This document shows, in pieces, positions 37,256 through 46,813 of a stretch of 64,000 bases of DNA. This DNA is from Haloferax marinum (lineage in GTDB: Archaea; Halobacteriota; Halobacteria; Halobacteriales; Haloferacaceae), in contig NZ_WKJQ01000001.1 of assembly GCF_009674625.1 (NCBI RefSeq), positions 1,488,001-1,552,000 of the forward strand, in the 5' to 3' direction. The notes under the pieces are model-generated. The model had not been told where the DNA came from and made no database searches. It saw nothing but the letters and a program-made list of their open reading frames with translations. Both the position numbers and the translations under genes were made by a program. The stretch's first letter is position 1; each line of letters begins with the position of its first letter.

Positions 37256-39016
37256 TCAGTACAGCTCGCGGAGTTGCTCGGTGATCTCTGCTTTCAGGTC
37301 CTCGATGTACGCATCCCAGTCTTCCTGGACGCCGATACGGTTCAGCTGCGGAGCCGCGTCGATGTCCTGGATTTCTTCGACGGGGACGCCGGCTTCGAGC
37401 GCCTTGAACGCCTCGTCGTTGAACGTGTGGATGGCCGTGAGGATACCGTACGTCTTCTCTGGCTCACAGAACGTGTCCGTCGGGTGGAACGCGTTCTGCT
37501 GGAGGTACGCCTCGCGGAGGTAGCGAGCGACTTCGAGCGTCAGCTGCTGGTCCGCTGGCAGGGCGTCCTTACCGACGAGCTGAACGATTTCGCGGAGTTC
37601 AGCTTCTTCGTCGAGCACGTCGACACCCCACTGACGCTCTTCTGGCCAGTCGTCCTTGACGTTCTCGACGAACCACGGGTCGAGCTGGTCCTGGTAGAGC
37701 GAGTAGGACTCGTTCCAGTTGATAGCCGGGAAGTGACGACGCTCAGCGAGGTCTGCGTCGAGTGCCCAGAACGTCTTCACGATACGCAGGGTGTTCTGCG
37801 TAACCGGCTCAGAGAAGTCACCGCCGGGCGGCGACACTGCGCCGATGACGGAGACCGAACCCTCGTCACCGTTGATGGTGGTGAAGTATCCGGCGCGCTC
37901 GTAGAACTCGGAGAGACGCGCGGCGAGGTACGCGGGGTACCCCTCTTCACCGGGCATCTCTTCGAGACGCGAGGAAATCTCGCGCATGGCCTCTGCCCAC
38001 CGGGAGGTGGAGTCGGCCATCAGTGCGACGTCGTAGCCCATGTCGCGGTAGAACTCCGCGATGGTGATGCCGGTGTAGATGCAGGATTCACGGGCCGCCA
38101 CAGGCATGTTGGACGTGTTCGCGATGAGGCACGTCCGGGCCATGAGCGGGTTGCCCGTCTTCGGGTCGTCGAGTTCCGGGAAGTCCTCGATAACCTCGGT
38201 CATCTCGTTACCGCGCTCACCACAGCCGACGTAGACGACGATGTCAGCGTCGGCCCACTTGGCGAGCTGGTGCTGCGTAACCGTCTTTCCGGACCCGAAG
38301 GGCCCCGGAATCGCGGCCGTCCCACCCTTCGCGATGGGGAACAGACCGTCGAGGATACGCTGCCCGGAGACGAGCGGTTCACGCGGCGTCTTCTTCTCCG
38401 TCGAAGGACGCGCACGGCGAACCGGCCACTCCTGGTGCATCGTAACTTCTTCGCCGTTGTCGAGTTCGACGACCGTCTCGGTGACAGAGAACTCGCCTGC
38501 TTCGGCGGCGACGACTTCGCCACCTTCGAAGGACGGCGGGACCATGACCTTGTGTTCGATGGTCACGGTTTCGGGAACGGTACCCACGACGTCACCGGGG
38601 GCGACTTCGTCGCCTTCGGAGACGCTGGGTTCGAACTCCCACTTCTTTTCCATGTCGATACCGGGTGCGTCAACACCACGGTCGAGGAACGGCGAGCCCA
38701 TCTTGGACTCGAGCACGTCCAGCGGGCGCTGGACACCGTCGTAGATGGCGTCCAGCATCCCTGGACCCAGGTCGACGGTCAGCGGTTCGCCCGTGTTCTC
38801 GACGGGTTCACCGGGACCGACACCGGACGTTTCCTCGTACACCTGAATGGTCGTGATGTCGCCTTCGATTTCGATGACCTCGCCCATCAGACCTTCGTCG
38901 CCGACATAGACGACGTCGTTCATGCGGGCGTCGAGGTCACGGGCGGTCACGACCGGACCACTCACGCTTGCGATGAGACCGTCTTCGCGGACGGACTCTT
39001 GTGTTGCCTGACTCAT
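37256..39016 (-). CDS. atpA: A-type ATP synthase catalytic subunit A
   Basis: A 586-residue catalytic subunit. Walker A is [11 protein letters not shown] near residue 236, preceded by the non-homologous insert typical of A/V-type enzymes, and [14 protein letters not shown] follows. [16 protein letters not shown] marks the nucleotide site. Six bp separate it from atpF. Confidence 0.97.
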   Translation of the reverse strand: MSQATQESVREDGLIASVSGPVVTARDLDARMNDVVYVGDEGLMGEVIEIEGDITTIQVYEETSGVGPGEPVENTGEPLTVDLGPGMLDAIYDGVQRPLDVLESKMGSPFLDRGVDAPGIDMEKKWEFEPSVSEGDEVAPGDVVGTVPETVTIEHKVMVPPSFEGGEVVAAEAGEFSVTETVVELDNGEEVTMHQEWPVRRARPSTEKKTPREPLVSGQRILDGLFPIAKGGTAAIPGPFGSGKTVTQHQLAKWADADIVVYVGCGERGNEMTEVIEDFPELDDPKTGNPLMARTCLIANTSNMPVAARESCIYTGITIAEFYRDMGYDVALMADSTSRWAEAMREISSRLEEMPGEEGYPAYLAARLSEFYERAGYFTTINGDEGSVSVIGAVSPPGGDFSEPVTQNTLRIVKTFWALDADLAERRHFPAINWNESYSLYQDQLDPWFVENVKDDWPEERQWGVDVLDEEAELREIVQLVGKDALPADQQLTLEVARYLREAYLQQNAFHPTDTFCEPEKTYGILTAIHTFNDEAFKALEAGVPVEEIQDIDAAPQLNRIGVQEDWDAYIEDLKAEITEQLRELY

Positions 39017-39022
39017 GTTTGG

Positions 39023-39343
39023 TTATTCGTCCATCAGATCGATACCGATTGCTCTCTTGATCTGGTCGCGGAGGCCGCTCGCGCCGCCAGTGCCGCCGAG
39101 CGTAACGAGCGTTGGCTCGATACTCTTTTCGACCGACTGGCGAGCGTTACGCGAGAGGTAGTCGAGGTCCTCTTGGTGCATCACGATGATACCCACGTCC
39201 TCGTCCTCGAGCGTTCGCATAACGGCCTCGTCGAGTTCTTCGTCCTTTGCTTCGTCGGGGACGTTCTCGAACTTGCGGACACCCGCAAGTCGGAATCCCG
39301 TCGTGAAGTCCGGACTGCCGATAACTGCTATTTCCTGGCTCAT
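39023..39343 (-). CDS. atpF: A-type ATP synthase subunit F
   Basis: A 106-residue Rossmann-like subunit of the central stalk. It shows IAVIGSPDFTTGFRLAGV near the start and VGIIVMHQEDLDYL in the middle. The ATG overlaps the end of atpC by 4 bases. Confidence 0.94.
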   Translation of the reverse strand: MSQEIAVIGSPDFTTGFRLAGVRKFENVPDEAKDEELDEAVMRTLEDEDVGIIVMHQEDLDYLSRNARQSVEKSIEPTLVTLGGTGGASGLRDQIKRAIGIDLMDE

Positions 39344-40386
39344 TGGATGACCAGCTCCTCTTCTATCTCTTCGGGGGGAAGCCCTGCCTCACGGCCGCGG
39401 GCAATCGCCCGAATGTTGTCCACCTCGCGCTCCTTCGCGAGGATGTACGAGATGATTGGCGTGACCGACAGCGGGAACACGTAACCGAGTGTGTCCGCGT
39501 ACTCCAAGAGCGCCGCGTCGAGGGCGCGCTCGAAGCCGATGAGGCTGTCTGCCTCTTCGAGGTCCGACAGTGCATTCGAGAGGCGGTCACCGTAGCGACT
39601 GTCGCGAATCTTCGAGACGAGTTCGTCCGGGTTCGTCGCCAGCGCGGCGAGTTCCGCCGCCCGGAACAGCGTGCCGCCCTCGATGAAGTAATCGGTCGGG
39701 TCGAGGTCGGCGCCACTGCGGGCGATGCGGAGCGCGTTGCGGGCGTTCCGGAAGTCGATCTCTGCTTCGAGGAATTCGCGGTACTGCTTCGTCTCTTCTC
39801 CGACGACCAGCCCGTCGAGCAGTTGCTCGTAGAAGGCACGGTCGACGGCGTTCTCCAGCGGAACGAGGACGCCAACGTCTTCGTAGTCGTCGTAGGCGGC
39901 CTCGAGACCGTCTGCGAAGATGGTCCCCGAGAGAAGCTCGACGACCTCCTCGATTTCGGCTGCGTCGAGCAGTCGAGAGATGAGGCGGTCGTCGAACTCG
40001 CCGGCACGGATGAGGTCGGTTTCGATCTCGTCCCGTGGCGTCTCGGAGTAGATACCGCGGATGATGGTCTTGACGTTCCACGCGTCGAACTTCCGGAGGT
40101 AGCGCGCAATGAGGTCGTAGAGGCGGCCGTCGGCCCAGTCGAGGATGTCGTTGAACTGCTTCGCCATGTTGTGGTTCAGCCCGTACTCGATGAGGTCGAC
40201 GCCCGAGTAGCGGCTACCCAGAGCGTTGATCTCAGCTTCGTACTCCGACTCCTCCATGAATCGGGCGATTTCAGCCGGCCCCATACGGACCAGTTTGCGG
40301 TACTCTTCGTCTCCGAAGAGGGCGCTGCGTCGCGCTCTCACGCGAGCGATGACGTATTCCGGATTCGAGCCGCCAGCAGCACTCAT
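39340..40386 (-). CDS. atpC: A-type ATP synthase subunit C
   Basis: A 348-residue subunit of the AhaC/d family that links the central stalk to the membrane ring. It is alpha-helical, with YVIARVRARRSALF at the start and SYILAKEREVDNIRAIARGRE at the end, both family hallmarks. The first and last codons overlap atpE and atpF. Confidence 0.94.
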   Translation of the reverse strand: MSAAGGSNPEYVIARVRARRSALFGDEEYRKLVRMGPAEIARFMEESEYEAEINALGSRYSGVDLIEYGLNHNMAKQFNDILDWADGRLYDLIARYLRKFDAWNVKTIIRGIYSETPRDEIETDLIRAGEFDDRLISRLLDAAEIEEVVELLSGTIFADGLEAAYDDYEDVGVLVPLENAVDRAFYEQLLDGLVVGEETKQYREFLEAEIDFRNARNALRIARSGADLDPTDYFIEGGTLFRAAELAALATNPDELVSKIRDSRYGDRLSNALSDLEEADSLIGFERALDAALLEYADTLGYVFPLSVTPIISYILAKEREVDNIRAIARGREAGLPPEEIEEELVIQ

Positions 40387-40967
40387 TGGTCGTCAAACAG
40401 TCGCGCACTCACTTCCTTCAGGTTGTCCTCCCAGACCGTGTCGAGGACCGAGTCGAAGGTGTTGTTCACCCGAACACGCGAGTTCGTGCCTTCGACCACG
40501 ACGCCACCGAGGCAGTCGCGTTCGCCAGACACTTCGTAACCGTCGTAGTCGGCAAGGATATCTTCGAGCAGGTCGGCGTCGTCAGCGCGGCCGTAGACGT
40601 GGACTTCGTCCTCGTCTTCGAACTCGACGGAGGCGGCGTCGAGGAGCGTGCGGGTGAGCTCCTCGCGGCGGTCGCCTTCTAGCGTTGCGAGTTCGTCTTC
40701 GACCTGGGCTCGAACGCGCTGGAGGACGTCGCGGCGTGCGCCGAGACGTGCCTGCTTCGCTTCGAGTTTCGCGCTGGAGAGTGCTTGTTCGCGCTCTCGT
40801 TCGACCTGGTTTTCGACGGACTCCTCACGCTCTTCGACGAGCGCTTCGGCTTCCGCTTCGGCCTCGGAACGAATCTCGTCGGCTCGTTCCTTGCCGGCCT
40901 CTTTGATTTCCTCCGCACGTGCGTTGGCTTCCTCTCGGATATCCTCAACGACGTTGTCCAAACTCAT
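40383..40967 (-). CDS. atpE: A-type ATP synthase subunit E
   Basis: A 194-residue peripheral-stalk subunit. Residues 1-105 form a long charged helix (Glu/Ala/Arg-rich, coiled coil with H) and the C-terminal part contains VEGTNSRVRVNNTFDSVLD, the family's end motif. Its stop overlaps the start of atpC. Confidence 0.93.
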   Translation of the reverse strand: MSLDNVVEDIREEANARAEEIKEAGKERADEIRSEAEAEAEALVEEREESVENQVEREREQALSSAKLEAKQARLGARRDVLQRVRAQVEDELATLEGDRREELTRTLLDAASVEFEDEDEVHVYGRADDADLLEDILADYDGYEVSGERDCLGGVVVEGTNSRVRVNNTFDSVLDTVWEDNLKEVSARLFDDQ

Positions 40968-40988
40968 GATGGGAAAGGAAGGGGTGGT

Positions 40989-41246
40989 TTAGACCAGGAA
41001 GACGACGACGAGCGCGAGGATGACGAGGGTCTCGGGGAGAACCGTAAGGATCAGCCCGTTAACGAACAGGTCCTCGTCTTCAGCGATGGCGCCCATCGCA
41101 GCGGAACCGATGCCACGCTCTGCGTAGCCTGCGCCGAATGCGGCGAGACCAACGGCCAGTGCCGCGGCGGCCGATGGGGAGATTGCGGGGCCAGAAGCTG
41201 CTTCACTCTGCAGTGCAGTCATGAGGGGTTCAATTGCTTCAATCAT
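40989..41246 (-). CDS. atpK: A-type ATP synthase rotor proteolipid (c-ring)
   Basis: An 85-residue protein with two membrane helices. The Gly/Ala-rich first helix is AAALAVGLAAFGAGYAERGIG, and the second holds the ion-binding Glu72 in LPETLVILAL. The leader has an AGGAA ribosome site 5-9 nt before the ATG. It is preceded by 178 bp of non-coding sequence with its own TATA-like element, so it may be expressed at a higher level than its neighbours. Confidence 0.95.
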   Translation of the reverse strand: MIEAIEPLMTALQSEAASGPAISPSAAAALAVGLAAFGAGYAERGIGSAAMGAIAEDEDLFVNGLILTVLPETLVILALVVVFLV

Positions 41247-41304
41247 TGTGTGTTCCTAAGTACCGGATTGTCGTCTCCGAACGTTCGTATGTGTAGCAAG
41301 GCAT

Positions 41305-41314
41305 CTCATAAAGG
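41305..41314 (-). promoter_or_regulatory. Internal TATA box before atpK
   Basis: The minus strand reads CCTTTATGAG, predicting transcription from about 41284 and a 38-nt leader to the atpK ATG. Confidence 0.5.
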
Positions 41315-41423
41315 TTCCCAAAACAATCCACAGAATCACGGGATTTGGACGGTCTATAGAGGGGCTTTCAACGAGTGCGGCCGCTCTGTGACCGACACCG
41401 AAGAAAAATTGCGACGAAGACAG

Positions 41424-43595
41424 TTAGTCTTCGGTCGTGAACTCCCGTTCGTAGCCGAACGGTTCGTACTCGCGGCCGCCACCCTCGAAGAACTTGCCGA
41501 AGAACTCGACGTATTCGAGACGCACGGCCTGCAGGCCGGCACTCGTCACACCGAGCGCGAGGACGAGTCCGTGTCCGAGGACGAGGACGAGGAGGCCACC
41601 GACCAGTCCTGCTGCACCGGAGTGCATCAGACCGGGGAACATGATGGCTTCAGCGCCGTACTCGGCGATGACGTGCTCGGGACCGTAGTTGAGCATGAAG
41701 TGGAACTCGCCGTGGTGGGAGTACGCCCCGAAGAACAGCAGGTTGACCGTGAAGGCCATGCCGGCCTTCGCGAGCAACACTGCGGCGATACGGGTGTACG
41801 ACAGGACGTTCGAGAGGACGTTGATGAACTCGACGACCTCGATGGGCTCGGCCATCGCGAGGAAGGCGAGTCCGACGAAGAACGCTCCGAGTCCAGCCCA
41901 ACCGACGATTGCCGGGAATCCGGTGAAGCCGAGCGGGATGACGCCGTCACTGGCGAAGGTCGTAAAGAGGAACTCCGGCGGGATGTCGCCGAGCGCGGGG
42001 CTCCAAATCCAGATCCACAGGCCGTTGAGCATCAGAATCCACGAACCGGCTTCGAGGACTGCCTCTTTCACACCGTGGAGTTGCGACTTGTCGTAGAAGT
42101 CGAAGATGTACCCCACGTTGAGGTGGAGGATACCGATGACGACGCTGACGGTGAGCCAACCGAGGGCCCACTCTGCGGTCGCCGGCGACAGACCCTTCTC
42201 GATAGGCGCGTGTTCGAGACCGACCACACCGACCCAGAAGTAGTCGGTGATGAGGTGCAGTCCGAAGATTTCGCCGTAGAGGATACCGAAGAGCGTCGTG
42301 AACACACCGGCCGCGATGGTGACGCCACCCATGCTCTTGAACGCGTTACTCTCGAAGTTCGAGTAGAGGAAGTATCCGATTGCGGTGTAGAGCAGTCCGT
42401 ACCCGAAGTCACCGATCATGAACCCGAAGAACGCAGGGAACGTCAGGAACAGGATGATGGTCGGGTCGAGTTCGTAGTAGTTCGGGCGGTTGACTGCCTG
42501 GACGAGCACTTCGAACGGCTTGACTGCGCCGCTGTTGCTCTGAACGACTGGTGGTTCGTCGTTGCCCATCGTGACCATTCCACCGTCGGTCGCGGCGGCC
42601 GTGCCACCGGTCTCTGTGACCTCTTCGCTCGCGTGGTCGTGACCATCGTGGGAGAACTCGGCGCGTTCGAGTTCTTCGATGTCGACGCGCTCTCCGACGA
42701 TGTCTTTCAGTTCGCTGGCGAACTCGTTGTACTGGCCCGTCGGAATCCACCCTTCGGCGACGAAGGCGTTCTCCGTCGTCGCAAAGGACAGTGGCGCCTC
42801 CGTCTTCTGAACGTCGATGGCGAGGCGCTCCTCGGCCGCGAGGAGGAACTCGCCTTCTTCGACTTTCAGGTCGTGGAGTTCAGATTCGACGGTGTTGAGT
42901 TTGGACTCGACTTCGCGCTTCTCTTGTTCGAGGTCACGGACGTGGTCTTCGGGACTGCCCTGGGCGTCCGGGATTTCGAACGTCGCGAAGTCCGACCCGA
43001 CGAGTGCGTCGACGAGCGCCGTCTCCGACGCGTCCGCCGTGGGGCGAGCGAAGACTGCGTGGGTTCGCTCACCCGAGAACACCTCGTAGGTGTCGATATC
43101 TTCGGCGTCGACGACGGCGCGCTGAACCGGTTCGAGTTTCCCCTGACCGACGACGACCTGCAGCGAATCGTACCCCGACAGGAGGTCGAGGTCGATTCCG
43201 AGGTCGACGAACGGTTTCATCGCGTCGATTTCGTCGTCGAGAGCGTTCAGTTTGTTCTCAAGTTCGGACCGGCGGTCGTCCAGTTCGTTGACCTTCGCGC
43301 GAATCTCTTCGAGCGGTTCACCGAGCGCGTCGTCGGGGACGATACGCTGGCGACCGGCGTCAGAGTCGTCGACACCGAGGATGCTCTTGAGCGAGCGGAC
43401 GGTGACGAGTTTGTCTGAGGCGCTCTCTGCGCCTTCGATTGGCGTTCCAGTCTCGAACCCGAACTCCTCCTGCCAGGAGCCGTCGTATTCGGTGACGTCG
43501 AGCAGGCGAAGCTCGTGGACTGCCTCGATGACCTCGGGCATGATGCCCTTGGAACCGGTCACCGAGACTTTGCTCATCTGCTCAGGTCTGAGCAT
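41424..43595 (-). CDS. atpI: A-type ATP synthase subunit I (stator a-subunit)
   Basis: A 723-residue subunit. The N-terminal half is soluble (peripheral-stalk binding, coiled coil near residues 75-110 and 195-215). The C-terminal half has about eight membrane helices and carries FMIGDFGYGLLYTAIGY and SNVLSYTRIAAVLLAKAGMA, the latter with the essential Arg. The start at 43595 (MLRPEQMSKVSV) overlaps the end of atpH; an alternative is MSKVSV at 43577. Confidence 0.95.
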   Translation of the reverse strand: MLRPEQMSKVSVTGSKGIMPEVIEAVHELRLLDVTEYDGSWQEEFGFETGTPIEGAESASDKLVTVRSLKSILGVDDSDAGRQRIVPDDALGEPLEEIRAKVNELDDRRSELENKLNALDDEIDAMKPFVDLGIDLDLLSGYDSLQVVVGQGKLEPVQRAVVDAEDIDTYEVFSGERTHAVFARPTADASETALVDALVGSDFATFEIPDAQGSPEDHVRDLEQEKREVESKLNTVESELHDLKVEEGEFLLAAEERLAIDVQKTEAPLSFATTENAFVAEGWIPTGQYNEFASELKDIVGERVDIEELERAEFSHDGHDHASEEVTETGGTAAATDGGMVTMGNDEPPVVQSNSGAVKPFEVLVQAVNRPNYYELDPTIILFLTFPAFFGFMIGDFGYGLLYTAIGYFLYSNFESNAFKSMGGVTIAAGVFTTLFGILYGEIFGLHLITDYFWVGVVGLEHAPIEKGLSPATAEWALGWLTVSVVIGILHLNVGYIFDFYDKSQLHGVKEAVLEAGSWILMLNGLWIWIWSPALGDIPPEFLFTTFASDGVIPLGFTGFPAIVGWAGLGAFFVGLAFLAMAEPIEVVEFINVLSNVLSYTRIAAVLLAKAGMAFTVNLLFFGAYSHHGEFHFMLNYGPEHVIAEYGAEAIMFPGLMHSGAAGLVGGLLVLVLGHGLVLALGVTSAGLQAVRLEYVEFFGKFFEGGGREYEPFGYEREFTTED

Positions 43596-43914
43596 CAACC
43601 GCCTCCTCGAACTTGCCGATGGCGAACTCGACCGCATCGTCGATGCGGTCTTCGGCATCGGCGATCAGTTCGTCACGGGCTTCTTCGCCCTCTTCGAGGA
43701 TGCGCTCTCGCTCGGCCTCGATTTCCTTGCGTCCTTCCTGCAGACGCTGCGATTCGAGTTCGTTGGCCTCTTCTTCGGCCTCGGAGCGAATCTCGTCGGC
43801 CTCGCGGCGCGCCTCCGCGACGAGTTCCTCACGTTTGGCCTCGGCCTCTTCGACGATGTCGTCGGCCTCCTGCTCGGCCGTTTTGATTCGTTCGAGAACC
43901 TCTTGTCTCGGCAT
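43582..43914 (-). CDS. atpH: A-type ATP synthase subunit H
   Basis: A 110-residue peripheral-stalk helix. Nearly the whole protein is a charged coiled coil (EAEAKREELVAEARREADEI), the partner of subunit E. It is the first gene of the cluster. A TATA box at 43946-43954 predicts a leader of about 10 nt to the ATG at 43914. Confidence 0.92.
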   Translation of the reverse strand: MPRQEVLERIKTAEQEADDIVEEAEAKREELVAEARREADEIRSEAEEEANELESQRLQEGRKEIEAERERILEEGEEARDELIADAEDRIDDAVEFAIGKFEEAVDAQT

Positions 43915-43945
43915 ACTCGTATCACAGGAACGTTGCACAAGCGCT

Positions 43946-43954
43946 GTATAAGGT
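43946..43954 (-). promoter_or_regulatory. TATA box of the atp operon
   Basis: The minus strand reads CCTTATACA about 35 nt before the atpH ATG. Confidence 0.55.
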
Positions 43955-44070
43955 GTTTGCGGAAAGTTGGCGAGAGCGTCTCTAATTCCACCCCTTCACA
44001 CGCGGAAAACACCACCAAAACGCGCGGCGAATCCGCACCGTTATCATCAGTGAGTCCTAATTCCGGCGCA

Positions 44071-44697
44071 ATGGGAGTCCTCGAAAATAAAGCGCGGGCC
44101 CGCCTGTTCTACAAATACCTCTCGAAGGTGTACGACACGGTGAACCCGTTCATCTGGAACGAGGAGATGCGCGACGAGGCGCTCGAAATGCTCGACATCC
44201 AACAGGGCGACCGCGTCCTCGACGTCGGTTGTGGGACCGGTTTCGGGACCGAAGGACTGCTCCGCTACACCGACGACGTCCACGGTCTCGACCAGAGTAT
44301 CCACCAGATGCAGAAGGCGTGGGAGAAGTTCGGCAAGAACGACGAGGTGCGGTTCTACCGCGGCGACGCCGAGCGACTGCCGTTCGCCGACGATTCGTTC
44401 GACGTCATCTGGTCGTCCGGGTCCATCGAATACTGGCCCAACCCCGTCACCGCCTTAGAAGAGTTCCGCCGCGTCGTCAAACCCGGCAACGAGGTACTCG
44501 TCGTCGGCCCCGACTATCCGAAGACCGGCGTCTTCCAGAAACTCGCCGACGCAATCATGCTGTTCTACGACGAGGAAGAGGCCGACCGGATGTTCGAAGA
44601 CGCTGGATTCGTCGATATCGAACACCACATCCTCCAGCGTCAACCCGGAAGTCCGCGCGCTATCGTGACTATCGCACGCGCACCGGCAGACGAGTAA
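44071..44697 (+). CDS. VTE3/MPBQ-MSBQ-like quinone methyltransferase
   Basis: A 208-residue SAM methyltransferase. The SAM motif VLDVGCGTGFGT is near residue 50 and SSGSIEYWPNP lies in the middle. It starts ARLFYKYLSKVYDTVNPFIWNEEMRDEAL, a pattern I recognise from plant and algal VTE3, which methylates the head group of plastoquinone and tocopherol precursors. By analogy, it may methylate menaquinone in this organism (inference). Upstream open sequence to 43252 is antisense to atpH and is not part of it. Confidence 0.8.
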   Translation: MGVLENKARARLFYKYLSKVYDTVNPFIWNEEMRDEALEMLDIQQGDRVLDVGCGTGFGTEGLLRYTDDVHGLDQSIHQMQKAWEKFGKNDEVRFYRGDAERLPFADDSFDVIWSSGSIEYWPNPVTALEEFRRVVKPGNEVLVVGPDYPKTGVFQKLADAIMLFYDEEEADRMFEDAGFVDIEHHILQRQPGSPRAIVTIARAPADE

Positions 44698-44740
44698 GAC
44701 GACGAATTTCTCTCGGGTGAGACGACGAATTTCTCTCGGT
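44698..44740. repeat. 20-bp direct repeat
   Basis: The sequence gacgacgaatttctctcggg occurs at 44698-44717 and again, with one difference, at 44721-44740, directly after the stop of the quinone methyltransferase. It may be a small slippage duplication. Confidence 0.8.
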
Positions 44741-44765
44741 CACGCTCCCGACCTCGCGGATATTC

Positions 44766-45248
44766 TCACGAGGCGACCGTCCGCAGGACTGCGAGCGGCG
44801 TCTCGCCATCGAAGACTCGGACGACGACTCGCGACCCAGCGACCGGTGTCGGGTCGTTCGTCGCGGCAATCTCGAAACTCGCCGTCTCACCGACCGTCCA
44901 TCGCGGGTCTGCGGCCCTGTTGAACGGGCCGGTTGGACCTGGGTGAAACCCGCGCGCCGAGAAGAACGGAACTGACGGTTGTGACGCGAGCGGGTCACCA
45001 TCGACGGTGACTCGGATTCGGAGTGAACGGACGTCGAGCGGTGCGCCTGCCTCGTGCGTGAGTGTAACTGTTTCACCAGAGACAGAAAGTGAGAGCACCG
45101 TCGGCCGAACCGGGTCGGGTGGCGACTCGGCGGCGTCGAGTGCGGCGACACCCACACCTGCGGCGAGGACGACGACGAGGCCGACGAGGAGGACACTCCC
45201 GACGAGGACTGTCGACCCACGAGTGGCACGGTTGAACGCGGCGGACAT
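44766..45248 (-). CDS. Pilin-like secreted/anchored protein
   Basis: A 160-residue protein with an N-terminal helix (STVLVGSVLLVGLVVVLAAGVG) following a short basic stretch NRATRG, as in archaeal type IV pilin-like proteins. The rest is beta-rich, of the DUF1628/FlaG type, and probably outside the cell. The prepilin site is not clear, so it could be a plain membrane-anchored protein. Confidence 0.65.
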   Translation of the reverse strand: MSAAFNRATRGSTVLVGSVLLVGLVVVLAAGVGVAALDAAESPPDPVRPTVLSLSVSGETVTLTHEAGAPLDVRSLRIRVTVDGDPLASQPSVPFFSARGFHPGPTGPFNRAADPRWTVGETASFEIAATNDPTPVAGSRVVVRVFDGETPLAVLRTVAS

Positions 45249-45359
45249 CGAGACGGAGTGGCCCCGCTATCCGATAAGAAGGTACGGGTGAGTCGTCACA
45301 GGAGAGAGTCGAAGTCGGTCGTACGGAGAGAACCGAGGTCGGTCGTACAGAGAGTCGAG

Positions 45360-46685
45360 CTAGGCCGTCGTGGCTGTCACGAGCGATTGCGTGGGACGAA
45401 TATCGGTCGTAGAGGTGTTCTCTTCGGTCGTGTTCGTCGCCAACGTTGGCGTGGGCGTCGGGTCGGTGGTGAGGACGACTGCGGCGTTCCCTCTGATGAC
45501 CGTAATCGTGTACGTACCCGACGGTGAGACGGTCCAAATCGTCCCGTCCGACCCGGTTCGGCCGAGGAGCGTACTCTCTTGGCTGGCCTCGACACCGATC
45601 GTGACGTTCGCGTCGATGGGGTTCCCGCTGGCAGATTCGTTCAGTTGAATTCGGAGTGGGCCACCGGGGTAGGTTCTGTCGACCGTCAGTTCGAGTCCGT
45701 CTTTGACTTCGGTCGTTGGAGTCCCGTTCGAGAGCGACTCGAGTGGGCGCGTCTGCGACTCTTTGAACACTTCGCGACTGCCGCTGTCGACGTACGCGTA
45801 CAGTTGCCCTCTGTCGTAGTTGATGCGGACGAGGTAGCTATCGCCCGCACCCACGACGTCGGCACCGTTCTGCGTCGCACGACTCTGCCAGACACCGGGG
45901 TAGTTCTCTGCGACTTTGTCCAGCGCCTCGGTCGGTGTGACACCGCTTTCGTCTCGGTTCCGGAGGTCACCTCGGTAGACTTCTCGGATGTAGGTGTCGT
46001 CTGTGACGCTACTCAAGGCGACGCCGGTTTGACTGGTGCGAACCGAAAAGCGCGTCGGCGCGGCCTTCCCAGAGAGGACGTCTGCCGCGTGAGCGCGGAC
46101 GGGGCCGGTGAACGTGTCGAGTTCTCGTTCGAGTGCGGCCAATCGACCGGAGTCCACAGAGAAGTCTGGCGTCTCGCGTGCGAGTTCGCGTAACGCGACG
46201 CGACGCTCTTCGAGGTCGCGTGCCTCGGCGTCGATGCGAGCGAGTTCGACGAGGACTTCACGAGTTGTGAGTTCGTCGGCGTTGTACTGGGTGATAACCG
46301 ACTGTTGGGCGCTCTGGAGCGCAATCGCCCGCTGTTCGACGCGGTTCAACTCACCGAGTATCAGTTGGCTTCGCCGACTCACGTCGTCGACCGACTCGAT
46401 TCGTTCGACAGACGCGCGGAGTTGAATCTGTCCGCCTGCTCTGAGAGCGGCGAAGTCGAGTGACGGACCAAGGTCGACGTACTCCGATTCCACCTTCGAC
46501 CGGACCAACGCGCCCTCGTCGATGTCGAGGACCCGGATGGTCTCGTTCGATGGCGACGCCTCGACCTGTGCCGGCGCGGCGCCGGTGAGTGCGGTCGCTG
46601 CGCCCGCGGGAGCACCGGGGCTAGCCGCACCGAGAACCGGTGAAGCGACCAAGAGTACGACGACGAAGAGCGGGAGGGCCTTCAT
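45360..46685 (-). CDS. Secreted coiled-coil protein, unknown function
   Basis: A 441-residue protein with a signal peptide (LPLFVVVLLVASPVLG). A coiled coil follows at about residues 95-195 (LGELNRVEQRAIALQSAQQ), then a globular PepSY-like region (DKVAENYPGVWQSRATQNG) and a Thr-rich tail (TTDPTPTPTLATNTTEENTS) that could be glycosylated. No clear anchor is seen at the end. It is divergent from the membrane-anchored HTH gene at 46814. MKALPLFVV at 46685 was chosen; the frame opens to 46760. Confidence 0.7.
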   Translation of the reverse strand: MKALPLFVVVLLVASPVLGAASPGAPAGAATALTGAAPAQVEASPSNETIRVLDIDEGALVRSKVESEYVDLGPSLDFAALRAGGQIQLRASVERIESVDDVSRRSQLILGELNRVEQRAIALQSAQQSVITQYNADELTTREVLVELARIDAEARDLEERRVALRELARETPDFSVDSGRLAALERELDTFTGPVRAHAADVLSGKAAPTRFSVRTSQTGVALSSVTDDTYIREVYRGDLRNRDESGVTPTEALDKVAENYPGVWQSRATQNGADVVGAGDSYLVRINYDRGQLYAYVDSGSREVFKESQTRPLESLSNGTPTTEVKDGLELTVDRTYPGGPLRIQLNESASGNPIDANVTIGVEASQESTLLGRTGSDGTIWTVSPSGTYTITVIRGNAAVVLTTDPTPTPTLATNTTEENTSTTDIRPTQSLVTATTA

Positions 46686-46813
46686 CGCGGTAAGGGTACA
46701 CGATGCCAGTACTAAAATGGCCCTCTTGTGACCGAACGCCCCGACCGACGAGTTCACCACTGGCGTTCAGTCGATGGAAAGCGTTTTCATCGCCCGACGA
46801 AACGGATTCACGT

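Noticed and set aside
40785-43418. An 877-codon open frame opposite atpI, atpK and atpE
   Set aside because: It runs across three well-identified genes and their spacer without any domain of its own.
43252-44070. Long N-terminal extension of the quinone methyltransferase
   Set aside because: The extension is antisense to atpI and atpH; the methyltransferase family begins at the ATG at 44071.
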